In this document: piece by piece, positions 48,854 to 57,542 of the stretch
How the letters are laid out: each line of letters begins with the position of its first letter
Numbering within the stretch: the first letter of the stretch is position 1
Assembly: GCF_001889005.1 (NCBI RefSeq)
Contig: NZ_CP018153.1
Location: 80,001-144,000 of the forward strand
Origin: Christiangramia salexigens
Lineage (GTDB): Bacteria; Bacteroidota; Bacteroidia; Flavobacteriales; Flavobacteriaceae
DNA: 64,000 bases
Direction: 5' to 3'
The notes under the pieces: model-generated
What the model was told of the DNA's origin: nothing
Databases searched by the model: none
Seen by the model: only the letters and a program-made list of their open reading frames with translations
Program-made: the position numbers and the translations under genes

Positions 48854-50827
48854 TTAGGTATTTTCCTTCAGTACAATAAGGGATTGGCTCTGAACGAGAA
48901 TAATTTCTTCAAAAAATCTTTTTAGGGCATCATAATAAACAGAGGAGTAAACGGTCTTTGGAAAGGTTAATCTACACTGAATATTAATCACATTATCAGA
49001 TGTTTTTATCGCATCAAAGAATAGTGAGCCCCCACCTTCTGCCATTCTGAGTGCCTTCTTTTCGGGTAATTCTACCAGATTGTAACCTTCAGGTAATTCT
49101 ATGATACCCAGATAGAAATAAACGTCCTTATATCCAAAATCAATAGGGTAGTAGCGTTCCTTTAGTTTGAATGGATTTTCTTTGAAAAATTTAAAACTAA
49201 AAGGATTAAAATATATCGTGTTGCCAATTTTCTGACTTTGGTTCTCAAGGTCAAACCTGATTTTAAGAGGTTCGCCGATCTCATCCACATTCTCAAAACT
49301 TAGATCACTTGCCGCAGTATGAGAATTTGGTTTAGCCACCTTATGAAATATCTCATCTTTAGAATAATCTTTCATATAGTCTCTAAATCTTAAGGCATTG
49401 TAACCTGTTAAAAGCTGTTCGGAATAACCTGTAGAAGTCCCATCAGGTTTTATTTTAAGAGAGTCACGAAAGGTAGTGTTAGAGAAATCCTTTGGAGTGA
49501 TATCAATCCATGAGCTTCCGTTATTAAAATCGATCTTACGTGCATAATGATTCAGCGACCTTAAAGGCAGTCTTCCAAAATCCAGGTTCTTCTCTGTGGC
49601 GTCCAAGAAATACTCATCTTCATCTAAATTTAGTTGAACGAAAAAGTAATTGAAGTCACTTAATACCGGATGTAATTTGGAGATAAGTCCGTGGTTTCTG
49701 GTAGACGCCATAACCGGATAGACTTCAAAACCTTCGGAATCATAGAGATTATGCAGGAGTGTATTTATAGCTAATACATTGCCTGTTTTATCATTCAATA
49801 GATCCCTGAGATTCATCTCGCGATGTATCTGATATTTTTCATTCCAGTTATAATTGTCCTGAACAAAACGATATATCTCTTTTGCTTTATCTATAGTATT
49901 GGGTAACTCACGGATTTCTGAAGGAAGCAGGTCATCGACCAGGCCGTCTCTCTTCCATTGTTTCCCTAAACCTTTACTCGTTTTAAGCTCTTTTTCAACA
50001 TCTTCCCAGGTCTTGGTGTATTTTTGAACAAAACCATCCACTCTGGTAATTTGCTTTAATTCGTAACTGATCCTGCTTTTAAAATTCTTTTCAGAGATCA
50101 TATAATCTTCCTCTTTAAAAGCGGGAATATTTTTCATCGCATATTTACTTTCAGCACAACCGGCATAAGTGGAAGATCCGAATGTCATACATTTTTTGAT
50201 CAGCTTGGTTTCATCAGTGCTAAGCTTTAGTTCTCCAACCAGCGTCGTATAATATTCATAGTTCCCGGGAATCTTTGCCGTGAACTCGCTGTAAAGTTTT
50301 GGAATATCCTCCTGAAAATACCAGGTCGTAAAATCAAATAGAAATGGTGAGATCAATTCATAAGAGTAAACGATCACATCACCTTGTTCCACATCGGGTA
50401 ACGTAAACTTCATTAGATCGTAGGTCTCGTAATCATCGATATAGATGTTGTGAAGACTCAGACTTTTTTTTACGATCCTTCCATTTATCAGTTTATAGGT
50501 ATGAGCTTTTAGATTCTCTATGGATTCTTTTGAGGAAGTTTTACTGGATTTTCTCAGCGGAATCGTGATATTGGCTTCTTCAATTCCTTCCTTATCGAGG
50601 ATCTTTATTTTGGCCTCGTAGCTGTGAACGAGATCATAGTCTCGTTTTTTATCTATTTCAGTGAAGCCTTTTTCAAAGATATAAAAGGCGTGTGCGGTAG
50701 AATCGGCAGGGTATCCAGTAGATTCAAGGTCGGCTATTGAAGGTGTTAGGGTTTGCTGATTGTAATTCTGTGAGTGAGCACCTTGTGTGATGAGCATTAG
50801 GGCAATGAAAAGGCTTAGTTTATTCAT
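48854..50827 (-). CDS. DUF3857/transglutaminase-like secreted protein
   Basis: The 657-residue protein has a signal peptide (MNKLSLFIALMLITQGAHS). A DUF3857 beta-sandwich domain (about 40-215) contains YEAKIKILDKEGIEEANI and VEQGDVIVYSYEL. A transglutaminase-like region (about 275-400, IYRFVQDNYNWNEKYQIH) follows, but the usual catalytic Cys near the helix start is replaced (LLNDKTGNVLAINTLL), and a DUF3858-like C-terminal part closes the protein. It is probably non-catalytic and located in the periplasm or outer membrane. The start is placed at the signal peptide Met (50827), 8 bp inside the end of the exonuclease gene. Confidence 0.82.
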   Translation of the reverse strand: MNKLSLFIALMLITQGAHSQNYNQQTLTPSIADLESTGYPADSTAHAFYIFEKGFTEIDKKRDYDLVHSYEAKIKILDKEGIEEANITIPLRKSSKTSSKESIENLKAHTYKLINGRIVKKSLSLHNIYIDDYETYDLMKFTLPDVEQGDVIVYSYELISPFLFDFTTWYFQEDIPKLYSEFTAKIPGNYEYYTTLVGELKLSTDETKLIKKCMTFGSSTYAGCAESKYAMKNIPAFKEEDYMISEKNFKSRISYELKQITRVDGFVQKYTKTWEDVEKELKTSKGLGKQWKRDGLVDDLLPSEIRELPNTIDKAKEIYRFVQDNYNWNEKYQIHREMNLRDLLNDKTGNVLAINTLLHNLYDSEGFEVYPVMASTRNHGLISKLHPVLSDFNYFFVQLNLDEDEYFLDATEKNLDFGRLPLRSLNHYARKIDFNNGSSWIDITPKDFSNTTFRDSLKIKPDGTSTGYSEQLLTGYNALRFRDYMKDYSKDEIFHKVAKPNSHTAASDLSFENVDEIGEPLKIRFDLENQSQKIGNTIYFNPFSFKFFKENPFKLKERYYPIDFGYKDVYFYLGIIELPEGYNLVELPEKKALRMAEGGGSLFFDAIKTSDNVINIQCRLTFPKTVYSSVYYDALKRFFEEIILVQSQSLIVLKENT

Positions 50828-52193
50828 GAACAGAAAGCTGGATGATCTTAAAATTATGTTTTTTGCGTAAATAACTCTGAATGATGTGTTGGGCATCGCG
50901 ATTATTCTCCATAGGAGTAATAATAGACCTGATGATATCTATATTATTGATCTGGTGGTTAAGGTTAAAATAGCCCACGCCCTTAAAATCTCCATCCTCT
51001 ATCAATAATGCGCTTTTTTCGTCAACCTGCCTTCCCTGACCTATTAGGATCATATTCTGATTCTGATAGGAGTGCTTGTTGATCAATTCCTTTACCCGTT
51101 CATTATATTCTTCTGCAGGTTCTTCCTCGAGACAGGCTCCGTAACAGCTTTTTATGGTATAGCTGAAGCAGTTTCCTGTTCCGTTATGTAAACCACTTAG
51201 ACGTTCACATAATTGATGGTTTTCTACCATGTTCATTAGCGAATTCTTTGCAGCACGGAGACTGCTGAAAGTGGTAATGCTATTCTTTTTGGAATTGGCC
51301 CTCGCGATCTTTAGATTGATATAACCGCTCTCATCTGTAAAATGGTAAAGGGCATGACTGAATATATCTCTTTTTAAGGCCCTGTTATATCTGGGCTTTA
51401 TTTGTTTTATCTCCTGATTTTCTTTTAGAAGAGCGATCAGCTCGTTTCCGGTTATTTCATAGGAGACTGAAGCTACCTTTTTTTGCATTTCCCTGGACTT
51501 TGGATTGTCATTGGTGAAATGCTGATTAACCCTTTTTCTGATATTTCTGGATTTACCCACATAGATGATCTCGCTATTTTCATCATGAAAGTAGTACACA
51601 CCAGTTTGTGACGGTAATTCCTCCAGGATATAGACCAGTTTGGTGTCCAGATTGCGTTTTGGTTCCTTGCGCACATGCTCTTTTAATATGTTTTTTTCAA
51701 CATCCTTAGCAAGCAGCATTTTAAAAAGTTTAATGGTCGCCTGCGCGTCGCCCGAAGCACGGTGCCTGTCACTTAACGGAATTCCCAGTGCACGAACCAG
51801 TTTTCCAAGGCTGTAGGATTGCATGCCCGGAATCAGTTTTTTTGATAGCTCCACCGTGCAGAGGCTTTGTCTTTCAAAATCGAAACCAAGTCTGCGGAAT
51901 TCGGTTCTTAGGATACGATAATCAAACTTAGCATTATGAGCTACGAGGATACAGCCTGAAGTAATTTCAACAATACGCTTGGCAACCTCATAGAATCTTG
52001 GTGCATTGCGAAGCATGTCATTATTGATGCCCGTAAGGTTAACCACGAAAGGCTGAATAGGCTGTTCGGGATTTACCAGACTAATAAACTGATCGGTTAC
52101 CTGATGACCGTCAAATTTATAAACTGCGATCTCAGTGATGCCTTCTTCATTATACTTTCCGCCGGTAGTCTCTATGTCTAGTATTGCGTACAA
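50820..52193 (-). CDS. DnaQ-like 3'-5' exonuclease fused to a GIY-YIG (UvrC/Cho-like) nuclease domain
   Basis: This is a 457-residue fusion. The N-terminal DEDDh exonuclease (about 1-170) has YAILDIETTGG, LVAHNAKFDYRILR and HRASGDAQATIKLF, as in the DNA polymerase III proofreading subunit. A GIY-YIG domain (about 190-275) follows, with GVYYFHDENSEIIYVGKSRN and IRKRVNQHF. The C-terminal part has Cys residues (ERLSGLHNGTGNCFSYTIKS, CYGACLEEEPAEEYNERV) resembling the UvrC/Cho insert. It likely acts in DNA repair or processing. It is leftward, between YggS and the DUF3857 gene. Confidence 0.9.
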   Translation of the reverse strand: MYAILDIETTGGKYNEEGITEIAVYKFDGHQVTDQFISLVNPEQPIQPFVVNLTGINNDMLRNAPRFYEVAKRIVEITSGCILVAHNAKFDYRILRTEFRRLGFDFERQSLCTVELSKKLIPGMQSYSLGKLVRALGIPLSDRHRASGDAQATIKLFKMLLAKDVEKNILKEHVRKEPKRNLDTKLVYILEELPSQTGVYYFHDENSEIIYVGKSRNIRKRVNQHFTNDNPKSREMQKKVASVSYEITGNELIALLKENQEIKQIKPRYNRALKRDIFSHALYHFTDESGYINLKIARANSKKNSITTFSSLRAAKNSLMNMVENHQLCERLSGLHNGTGNCFSYTIKSCYGACLEEEPAEEYNERVKELINKHSYQNQNMILIGQGRQVDEKSALLIEDGDFKGVGYFNLNHQINNIDIIRSIITPMENNRDAQHIIQSYLRKKHNFKIIQLSVHE

Positions 52194-52208
52194 AAATTCT
52201 CTTCTTCT

Positions 52209-52868
52209 TTAATTATAATTTCGGGCGCCAAAAATACTGCTTCCAATCCTCACCATCGTAGAGCCGCATTCTACAGCTATTTTGTAGTCTCCGCTCATTC
52301 CCATGGAAAGCTCGGTTAGTTCAGGATAGGTTTCGCTAAGTTCATCAAAGACCTTCTTTAGAAATTTGAATTCAGATCTTATTTGATCTTCATCTTCTGT
52401 AAAAGTGGCCATTCCCATTAGCCCCACAATTTTCACATGGTCCATTTTAGAATACTCTTCAGAATCCAGAATATTCACTGCATCCTCTTTAGAAATGCCA
52501 AATTTTGAATCTTCTTCAGCGATCTTTATCTGTAGCAGGCAATTGATAGTTCTCTCATTTTGCTTTGCCCTTTTATTGATCTCCTTCAACAGCTTTAAGC
52601 TATCTACGGCGTGGATAAGGGATACAAAAGGCGCCATGTATTTCACCTTATTGCGTTGTACATGGCCAACCATATGCCATTCAATATCTGCAGGAAGTTC
52701 TTCCTGCTTATCGGTCATTTCCTGAATTTTATTCTCACCAAAGACCCTTTGTCCGGCGCGATAGGCCTCCAGCAGATCTTCGTTAGGTTTTGTTTTAGAA
52801 ATAGCGACCAGCTTGACATTCTCTGGTAGTTCGCTTTTATATTTCTTGATATTTTCTGAAATCTCCAT
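52209..52868 (-). CDS. YggS/PROSC family pyridoxal-phosphate-binding protein
   Basis: The 219-residue TIM-barrel protein binds PLP and maintains its homeostasis without a known reaction. LVAISKTKPNEDLLEAY holds the PLP-binding Lys, followed by VFGENKIQEM, EWHMVGHVQRNKVKYM, GLMGMATFTED and the C-terminal phosphate-binding LSMGMSGDYKIAVECGSTMV and RIGSSIFG. It is 15 bp upstream of the exonuclease fusion gene. Confidence 0.95.
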   Translation of the reverse strand: MEISENIKKYKSELPENVKLVAISKTKPNEDLLEAYRAGQRVFGENKIQEMTDKQEELPADIEWHMVGHVQRNKVKYMAPFVSLIHAVDSLKLLKEINKRAKQNERTINCLLQIKIAEEDSKFGISKEDAVNILDSEEYSKMDHVKIVGLMGMATFTEDEDQIRSEFKFLKKVFDELSETYPELTELSMGMSGDYKIAVECGSTMVRIGSSIFGARNYN

Positions 52869-52939
52869 CCTTTATTTTTTGTTTTAAACTAAGGATTCAC
52901 CCATTTGTAGGGAAATATTGGTGGTTGGTTTGCAAGTAC

Positions 52940-54175
52940 TTAAAATTCATAGATCGTTAAGCCACTTCGCAATTTAGGCTCAATATAAGTACTTTTTGGG
53001 GGCATGGTCAAATTTTCGTCTGCAATTTGCTTAATTTCTTCAATTTCTGCAGGTAACATTCCAAAGCCTACAGCAAATTCCCCGCTATCCACACGTGTTT
53101 TTAATTCTATAAGATCATTGCGACCGTGTATATACTCTATGCGGTTATCATATCTAAGATCCTCAATGCCAAGAATGGGTCTAAGGATCTTTTCAAAGAG
53201 AATATAGGAGTCCAGTTTGCTAAGTGAATTTGTGAATTCGTAATTAGTATTCCTCAGAAAAAGCGAATAGAACTCACCATCCAGATACATATTAAAATGA
53301 TGCTTCTGGCCCGGTTTGTAAAGATCTATACCCCGGTTTTCTATCCTAAACCATTCGTCCAGCCTAATAAGGAACTCCTCTTTAGAGTAGCCATTAAGAT
53401 CTTTTATAAGTCGGCTAAATTCATAGATCCTCAGCTTGCTTTCAGAGATCAGGTAACTCATAAAATAATTATAGGGCTCTTCGCCTGTATGATCGGGATT
53501 TTGTTCCTTGCTTTCCTTGGCAAGTAACCATGAAGAAGCGCTGCGGTGATGCCCGTCTGCGATATATAATTTCTCCATAGCGCCAAATTCAGACTTTATC
53601 TGTTCTATATTGGCCTCGTCTTCGATCTTCCATAAGGTATGTCTTTCCTTATTGTAAGTCGCAAATTCATATTCTGGCCTTGTAGCCATAATGCTTTCCA
53701 GCAACTCATCTATCACAGGGTTATCCGGATAGGTAAGTAGAACCGGTTCAGTATTGAAACCAACTACCTTGAGATAATCCTTAAAAAGCTCTTCGCGTTG
53801 TGCAATAGTATCCTCATGCCGGCGAATCACATTCTTTTCATAATCCTCGGCACTGGCAGCGGCGATTATTCCGCAGCAACTGGCTTCTCTGCTACAGATC
53901 TTATAGATATAATAGCACGGCTTTTTATCTTGAATAAGGGTCCCTTCCTCCTTGAACTCCAGGTAACGGTTCTTCACCATTCCAAAGCGCTTTTCACCGC
54001 CTATTTCATGCTGAAATTTATAACCCGGATTAATTATATGAAGAAAGGAATAGGGATTGTATTCCAGTTGAGCCCTAAGTTCCTCATCCTTATAATCTTC
54101 ATAGGGACGAGAAGCAACCAGACCCGCGTATGCGCGGGCCGGTCTTACAGCTTTAAATGGGAGGATTTTTGACAA
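52940..54175 (-). CDS. DUF1015 family protein
   Basis: The 411-residue cytoplasmic protein is a DUF1015 member, recognisable by ILPFKAVRPARAYAGLVASR, YDVVN-type sequence replaced by RPYEDYKDEELRAQL, LYIADGHHRSASSWLLAKES, and GFGMLPAEIEEIKQIADENL followed by TMPPKSTYIEPK near the end. The family often sits near D-3-phosphoglycerate dehydrogenase and serine genes in Bacteroidota; those genes are not in this window. Its biochemical role is unknown. It is the first gene of the leftward YggS-exonuclease-DUF3857-channel-miaA group. Confidence 0.88.
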   Translation of the reverse strand: MSKILPFKAVRPARAYAGLVASRPYEDYKDEELRAQLEYNPYSFLHIINPGYKFQHEIGGEKRFGMVKNRYLEFKEEGTLIQDKKPCYYIYKICSREASCCGIIAAASAEDYEKNVIRRHEDTIAQREELFKDYLKVVGFNTEPVLLTYPDNPVIDELLESIMATRPEYEFATYNKERHTLWKIEDEANIEQIKSEFGAMEKLYIADGHHRSASSWLLAKESKEQNPDHTGEEPYNYFMSYLISESKLRIYEFSRLIKDLNGYSKEEFLIRLDEWFRIENRGIDLYKPGQKHHFNMYLDGEFYSLFLRNTNYEFTNSLSKLDSYILFEKILRPILGIEDLRYDNRIEYIHGRNDLIELKTRVDSGEFAVGFGMLPAEIEEIKQIADENLTMPPKSTYIEPKLRSGLTIYEF

Positions 54176-54214
54176 CTTATTTTATATTTCTGAATTTCGA
54201 GATTATTGCAAATT

Positions 54215-54276
54215 AAGATCTATCCCTTCAATCGAGATGACTTTTTTTGGTCATTTCGAGTTCAGCCTGAGATCTT
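54215..54276. repeat. nested palindromic (REP-like) element
   Basis: An outer inverted repeat AAGATCT/AGATCTT (54215-54221 with 54270-54276) encloses an inner stem CGAGATGAC/GTCATTTCG (54233-54241 with 54250-54258) whose loop is a T run. The inner motif GTCATTTCGAG is of the kind scattered between genes in Flavobacteriaceae. It may also act as the terminator of the dehydrogenase group on one strand. Confidence 0.55.
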
Positions 54277-54308
54277 ATTGCTCTCTACTCAGTACTAATT
54301 TTTCAATA

Positions 54309-55199
54309 TTAACTACTAAACTGTGAGGAAACTTTTTCGGCTTTTCTGCTTTCAGAATAATCATAGAAACCTTCACCAGATTTCACACCGATCTTTCCTG
54401 CTCTAACCATATTTGTCAATAATGGACAAGGCGCATATTTTGGGTTTTTGAATCCGTCATACATCACCTCAAGGATAGAATGACATACGTCAAGTCCTAT
54501 AAAGTCTGCTAATTGCAGTGGTCCCATTGGATGAGCCATACCGAGTTTCATCACCGTATCGATCTCATATACTCCGGCAACACCATTGTAAAGCGTTTCA
54601 ATAGCTTCATTTATCATTGGCATCAGGATACGGTTTGCAACGAAACCAGGGTAATCGTTCACTTCAACTGGAACCTTGTTCAGTTTTTTAGACAGGTCCA
54701 TAATGGTATTGGTCACCTCGTCACTGGTGTTATATCCACGAATGATCTCCACAAGTTTCATCACCGGTACTGGGTTCATAAAGTGCATCCCGATCACACG
54801 CTCCGGATTAGATACTGCTGAAGCGATCTGAGTGATAGAAATTGATGAGGTGTTGGTAGCAAGAATCGTATCTTCTGAAGTGGCCTCGTCAAGGTTTTTG
54901 AAGATCTTCAGCTTTAATTCGGTATTCTCTGTTGCGGCTTCAACCACAAGACTGGCATTTTTCACCCCTTCTGAAACTTCAGTAAAAGTGGTGATGTTTT
55001 CCAGGGTTTCATTTTTTTGCGCTTCGGTGATCTTTTCCTTAGCCACCATTCTGTCCAGGTTCTTGGAAATAGTATCCATACCTTTCTTCAGGCTGTCTTC
55101 AGAAATATCTATTAATTGAACTTTGTAACCGCTCTGAGCAAAGGTGTGAGCAATACCGTTCCCCATGGTTCCGGCTCCTATAACTGCAATATTTTTCAT
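54309..55199 (-). CDS. 3-hydroxyacyl-CoA (3-hydroxybutyryl-CoA) dehydrogenase
   Basis: The 296-residue NAD(P)-dependent enzyme oxidises 3-hydroxyacyl-CoA in fatty-acid or butanoate metabolism. It has the Rossmann motif IAVIGAGTMGNGIAHTFA at the start and SLVVEAATENTELKLKIF. The catalytic His is in ERVIGMHFMNPVPVMKLVEI, and the C-terminal helical domain has DYPGFVANRILMPMINEA and DFIGLDVCHSIL. It is a stand-alone protein without hydratase fusion. It is followed downstream on its strand by the palindromic element. Confidence 0.94.
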   Translation of the reverse strand: MKNIAVIGAGTMGNGIAHTFAQSGYKVQLIDISEDSLKKGMDTISKNLDRMVAKEKITEAQKNETLENITTFTEVSEGVKNASLVVEAATENTELKLKIFKNLDEATSEDTILATNTSSISITQIASAVSNPERVIGMHFMNPVPVMKLVEIIRGYNTSDEVTNTIMDLSKKLNKVPVEVNDYPGFVANRILMPMINEAIETLYNGVAGVYEIDTVMKLGMAHPMGPLQLADFIGLDVCHSILEVMYDGFKNPKYAPCPLLTNMVRAGKIGVKSGEGFYDYSESRKAEKVSSQFSS

Positions 55200-55328
55200 G
55201 GTTCTGTAAATTTTAAACTGGCTGTCTGGATTTTAATACGATCTCATCTTTATCTGATTCCGAAGCTTTAAAATATAAAGTATCGATTAGGATTTAGACT
55301 GAGGATCACAGACGGCACATGGTTATTA

Positions 55329-56294
55329 TTAAACATTAAAATTAGCAATGACCTGATTCGCAACTTTAAGGGCTTTCGCTCCCTGTTCCAAAGTGACTAC
55401 AGGTTCTGTATCGTTATTTATCGCATTGGCAAAACTCTCCAGTTCTTCCAGGATCGCATTGTTAGGTGAAACTGAAGGATTGTCAAAATAGATCTGTTTC
55501 TTGATGCCTTCAGCATTTTGAAGGATCATCGCATAATCGTCCGGCTTTTCCGGAGCATCTTTCATTTTTACCACCTCGCATACCTTGTCTAGAAAATCGA
55601 CTGATATATAGGCGTCACGCTGAAAGAATCTCGATTTCCTCATATTCTTCATGGAGATCCTGCTCGCGGTAAGATTGGCCACACAGCCATTTTCAAATTC
55701 TATACGGGCATTGGCGATATCTGGAGTGTCACTTATCACAGAGACACCACTGGCATTGATCTTTTTCACATCAGATTTTACAACACTTAAAACCGCGTCT
55801 ATATCGTGGATCATAAGGTCTAGCACAACAGGAACATCGGTTCCACGCGGATTGAATTCCGCCAGTCTGTGAGCCTCGATGAACATTGGATTCTCAATAC
55901 GATCTGCCACCGCCTGAAATGCCGGGTTAAAGCGTTCTACATGTCCAACCTGTCCTTTTACATTATGTTTTTTAGCCAGTTTGATCAATTCCTCTGCCTC
56001 TTCATAAGTTGAGGTGATCGGCTTTTCTATGAACAGATGTTTTCCGGCTGTGATCACTTTTTTGGCGACTTCAAAATGAGATAGAGTGGGAGTGACCACG
56101 TCTATCATATCTACTGCAGCGATAAGTTCATCCAGATCATCAAAGTGCTTATAACCGAATTCGCTGGCTACTTTTTCAGCATTTTCCTTATTGGCATCAT
56201 AAAACCCAACCAGCTCATATTCTTCGGATTGTTGTAAAAGTTTCAGATGAATTTTTCCCAGGTGACCCGCACCCAGAACTCCGGCTTTTAGCAT
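55329..56294 (-). CDS. Gfo/Idh/MocA family oxidoreductase
   Basis: The 321-residue dehydrogenase has an N-terminal Rossmann domain (AGVLGAGHLGKIHLKLLQQS, FYDANKENAEKVASEFGY) and the EKPI motif (GKHLFIEKPITSTYEEAEEL). The C-terminal domain has GQVGHVERFNPAFQAVADRI and VVLDLMIHDIDAVLSVVKSD. It probably oxidises or reduces a sugar or sugar-like substrate with NAD(P). The start is ATG 56294; an in-frame GTG at 56312 overlaps a promoter box. It is divergent from pcm. Confidence 0.9.
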   Translation of the reverse strand: MLKAGVLGAGHLGKIHLKLLQQSEEYELVGFYDANKENAEKVASEFGYKHFDDLDELIAAVDMIDVVTPTLSHFEVAKKVITAGKHLFIEKPITSTYEEAEELIKLAKKHNVKGQVGHVERFNPAFQAVADRIENPMFIEAHRLAEFNPRGTDVPVVLDLMIHDIDAVLSVVKSDVKKINASGVSVISDTPDIANARIEFENGCVANLTASRISMKNMRKSRFFQRDAYISVDFLDKVCEVVKMKDAPEKPDDYAMILQNAEGIKKQIYFDNPSVSPNNAILEELESFANAINNDTEPVVTLEQGAKALKVANQVIANFNV

Positions 56295-56311
56295 GTTTTT
56301 TGCATTTTTCA

Positions 56312-56319
56312 CAAAAATA
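56312..56319 (-). promoter_or_regulatory. oxidoreductase promoter -7 box
   Basis: The minus strand reads TATTTTTG, an exact TAnnTTTG box, 18 nt before the ATG at 56294. No clear -33 element. Confidence 0.45.
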
Positions 56320-56374
56320 GCATTTTGATATTAAATACTTTATAAAATATGCCAGAATCCCGGGGCCGAATTGC

Positions 56375-56406
56375 TTGGGATAAATGCTCTCCTTTACCTA
56401 CTTTTA
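56375..56406 (+). promoter_or_regulatory. pcm promoter
   Basis: TTGG (56375-56378) and TACTTTTA (56399-56406) are separated by 20 nt. The box lies downstream of the in-frame ATG at 56384, so pcm must start farther on. Confidence 0.5.
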
Positions 56407-56431
56407 TAGCCTGAATAAAGCATTATTTAAG

Positions 56432-57073
56432 TTGAAAGACACCTACAGACATCAGGGAAAAAGGCAGCAATTGGTAAGAGTCGTTAAGAAGAAAGGTATT
56501 ACCGATGAAAGAGTCCTTGCGGCCATAGGGAAAATTCCCAGACATCTATTTATGGACAGTAGTTTTGAGGACCATGCTTATCAGGATAAAGCTTTCCCCA
56601 TTGCGGCAGACCAAACCATTTCTCAGCCCTATACCGTTGCTTTTCAATCGGAATTACTGGAGGTTAAGAAAGGTGAAAAAGTCCTGGAGATAGGGACGGG
56701 TAGTGGCTATCAAACCGCAGTGCTTTGCGAACTTGGCGCCAAGGTATATAGCATAGAACGCCAGCGTGAATTGTATAAAAAGACCAAGACCTTTTTAGCC
56801 AGAATAGTTTACAGACCCAAACATCTTAGTTTTGGGGACGGTTATAAAGGACTACCTGAATATGCACCCTACGATAAGATTATCGTGACTGCCGGTGCAC
56901 CCGATGTTCCCAGAGATCTGTTGAGCCAGTTAAAGGTTGGCGGGCGCATGGTGATTCCCGTAGGAACAGAAGTACAAACCATGACGCTCTTTGTGCGTAA
57001 GTCTGTAAAGGAATTCGATAAGAAGGAATTTGGAGCCTTTAGGTTTGTTCCACTTTTAGAGGATAAGAATTAA
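56432..57073 (+). CDS. pcm: protein-L-isoaspartate O-methyltransferase
   Basis: It repairs damaged proteins by methylating L-isoaspartyl residues with SAM. The enzyme has IPRHLFMDSSFEDHAYQDKA, the substrate-site PIAADQTISQPYTVAFQSEL, SAM motif I VLEIGTGSGYQTAVL, and IIVTAGAPDVPRDLLSQLKV near the end. Counted from a TTG at 56432 (LKDTYRHQGKRQQL, where relatives start MKDTYKHQG) it has 213 residues. An in-frame ATG at 56384 would give 229 residues but overlaps the likely promoter. The start is therefore an inference. The repeat array begins 13 bp after its stop. Confidence 0.9.
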   Translation: MKDTYRHQGKRQQLVRVVKKKGITDERVLAAIGKIPRHLFMDSSFEDHAYQDKAFPIAADQTISQPYTVAFQSELLEVKKGEKVLEIGTGSGYQTAVLCELGAKVYSIERQRELYKKTKTFLARIVYRPKHLSFGDGYKGLPEYAPYDKIIVTAGAPDVPRDLLSQLKVGGRMVIPVGTEVQTMTLFVRKSVKEFDKKEFGAFRFVPLLEDKN

Positions 57074-57085
57074 TAATAACTGAAA

Positions 57086-57515
57086 TTCTGAGCAGGCGGA
57101 GCCTGCGAAGAATCTCTTGGCGCTAAGTCCCGATGAGTCTCTTCGCGTTGCTCAGAGAGACATTGGTGTTTTTAATTTCTTCATTTCGCTAAGACTTATA
57201 CTCAATAGAATGATATTCTGAGCAGGCGTAGCCTGCGAAGAATCTCTATTGGCGCTAAGTCACGATGAGTCTCTTCGCGCTGCTCAGAGAGACATTAGTA
57301 TTTTTTTTTCTTCATTTCGCTAAGACTTATACTCAATAGAATGTATATTCTGAGCAGGCGTAGCCTGCGAAGAATCTCTTTGGCGCTAAGTCACGATGAG
57401 TCTCTTCGCGTTGCTCAGAGAGACATTAGTATTTTTAATTTCTTCATTTCGCTAAGACTTATACTCAATAGAATGTATATTCTGAGCAGGCGTAGCCTGC
57501 GAAGAATCTCTTAGG
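57086..57515. repeat. tandem array of a 130-132 bp palindrome-bearing repeat
   Basis: Three full copies begin at 57086, 57216 and 57348 (periods 130 and 132 bp), and a fourth at 57480 is cut short after about 36 bp. Copies differ by only a few bases. Each starts TTCTGAGCAGGCGTAGCCTG, which contains the hairpin GCAGGC-GTA-GCCTGC. About 55 bp later it has GAGTCTCTTCGCGTTGCTCA, roughly the inverted complement of the start, so each unit can fold into one long imperfect hairpin. The array fills the gap between pcm and the GIY-YIG gene and contains no coding sequence. Confidence 0.9.
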
Positions 57516-57522
57516 ACCCAGA
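57473..57522 (+). repeat. left flanking direct repeat of the GIY-YIG gene
   Basis: About 50 bp (ATGTATATTCTGAGCAGGCG through CTTAGGACCCAGA) recur in the same orientation at 57868-57918, with three mismatches and one inserted base. The copies are 395-396 bp apart and enclose the GIY-YIG gene exactly. Confidence 0.85.
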
Positions 57523-57542
57523 CAAAATTCTTAACTTTCTGT

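Noticed and set aside
57086-57515. Repeat array considered as a CRISPR
   Set aside because: The whole 130-132 bp unit is conserved, with no variable spacers, and no cas genes are near.
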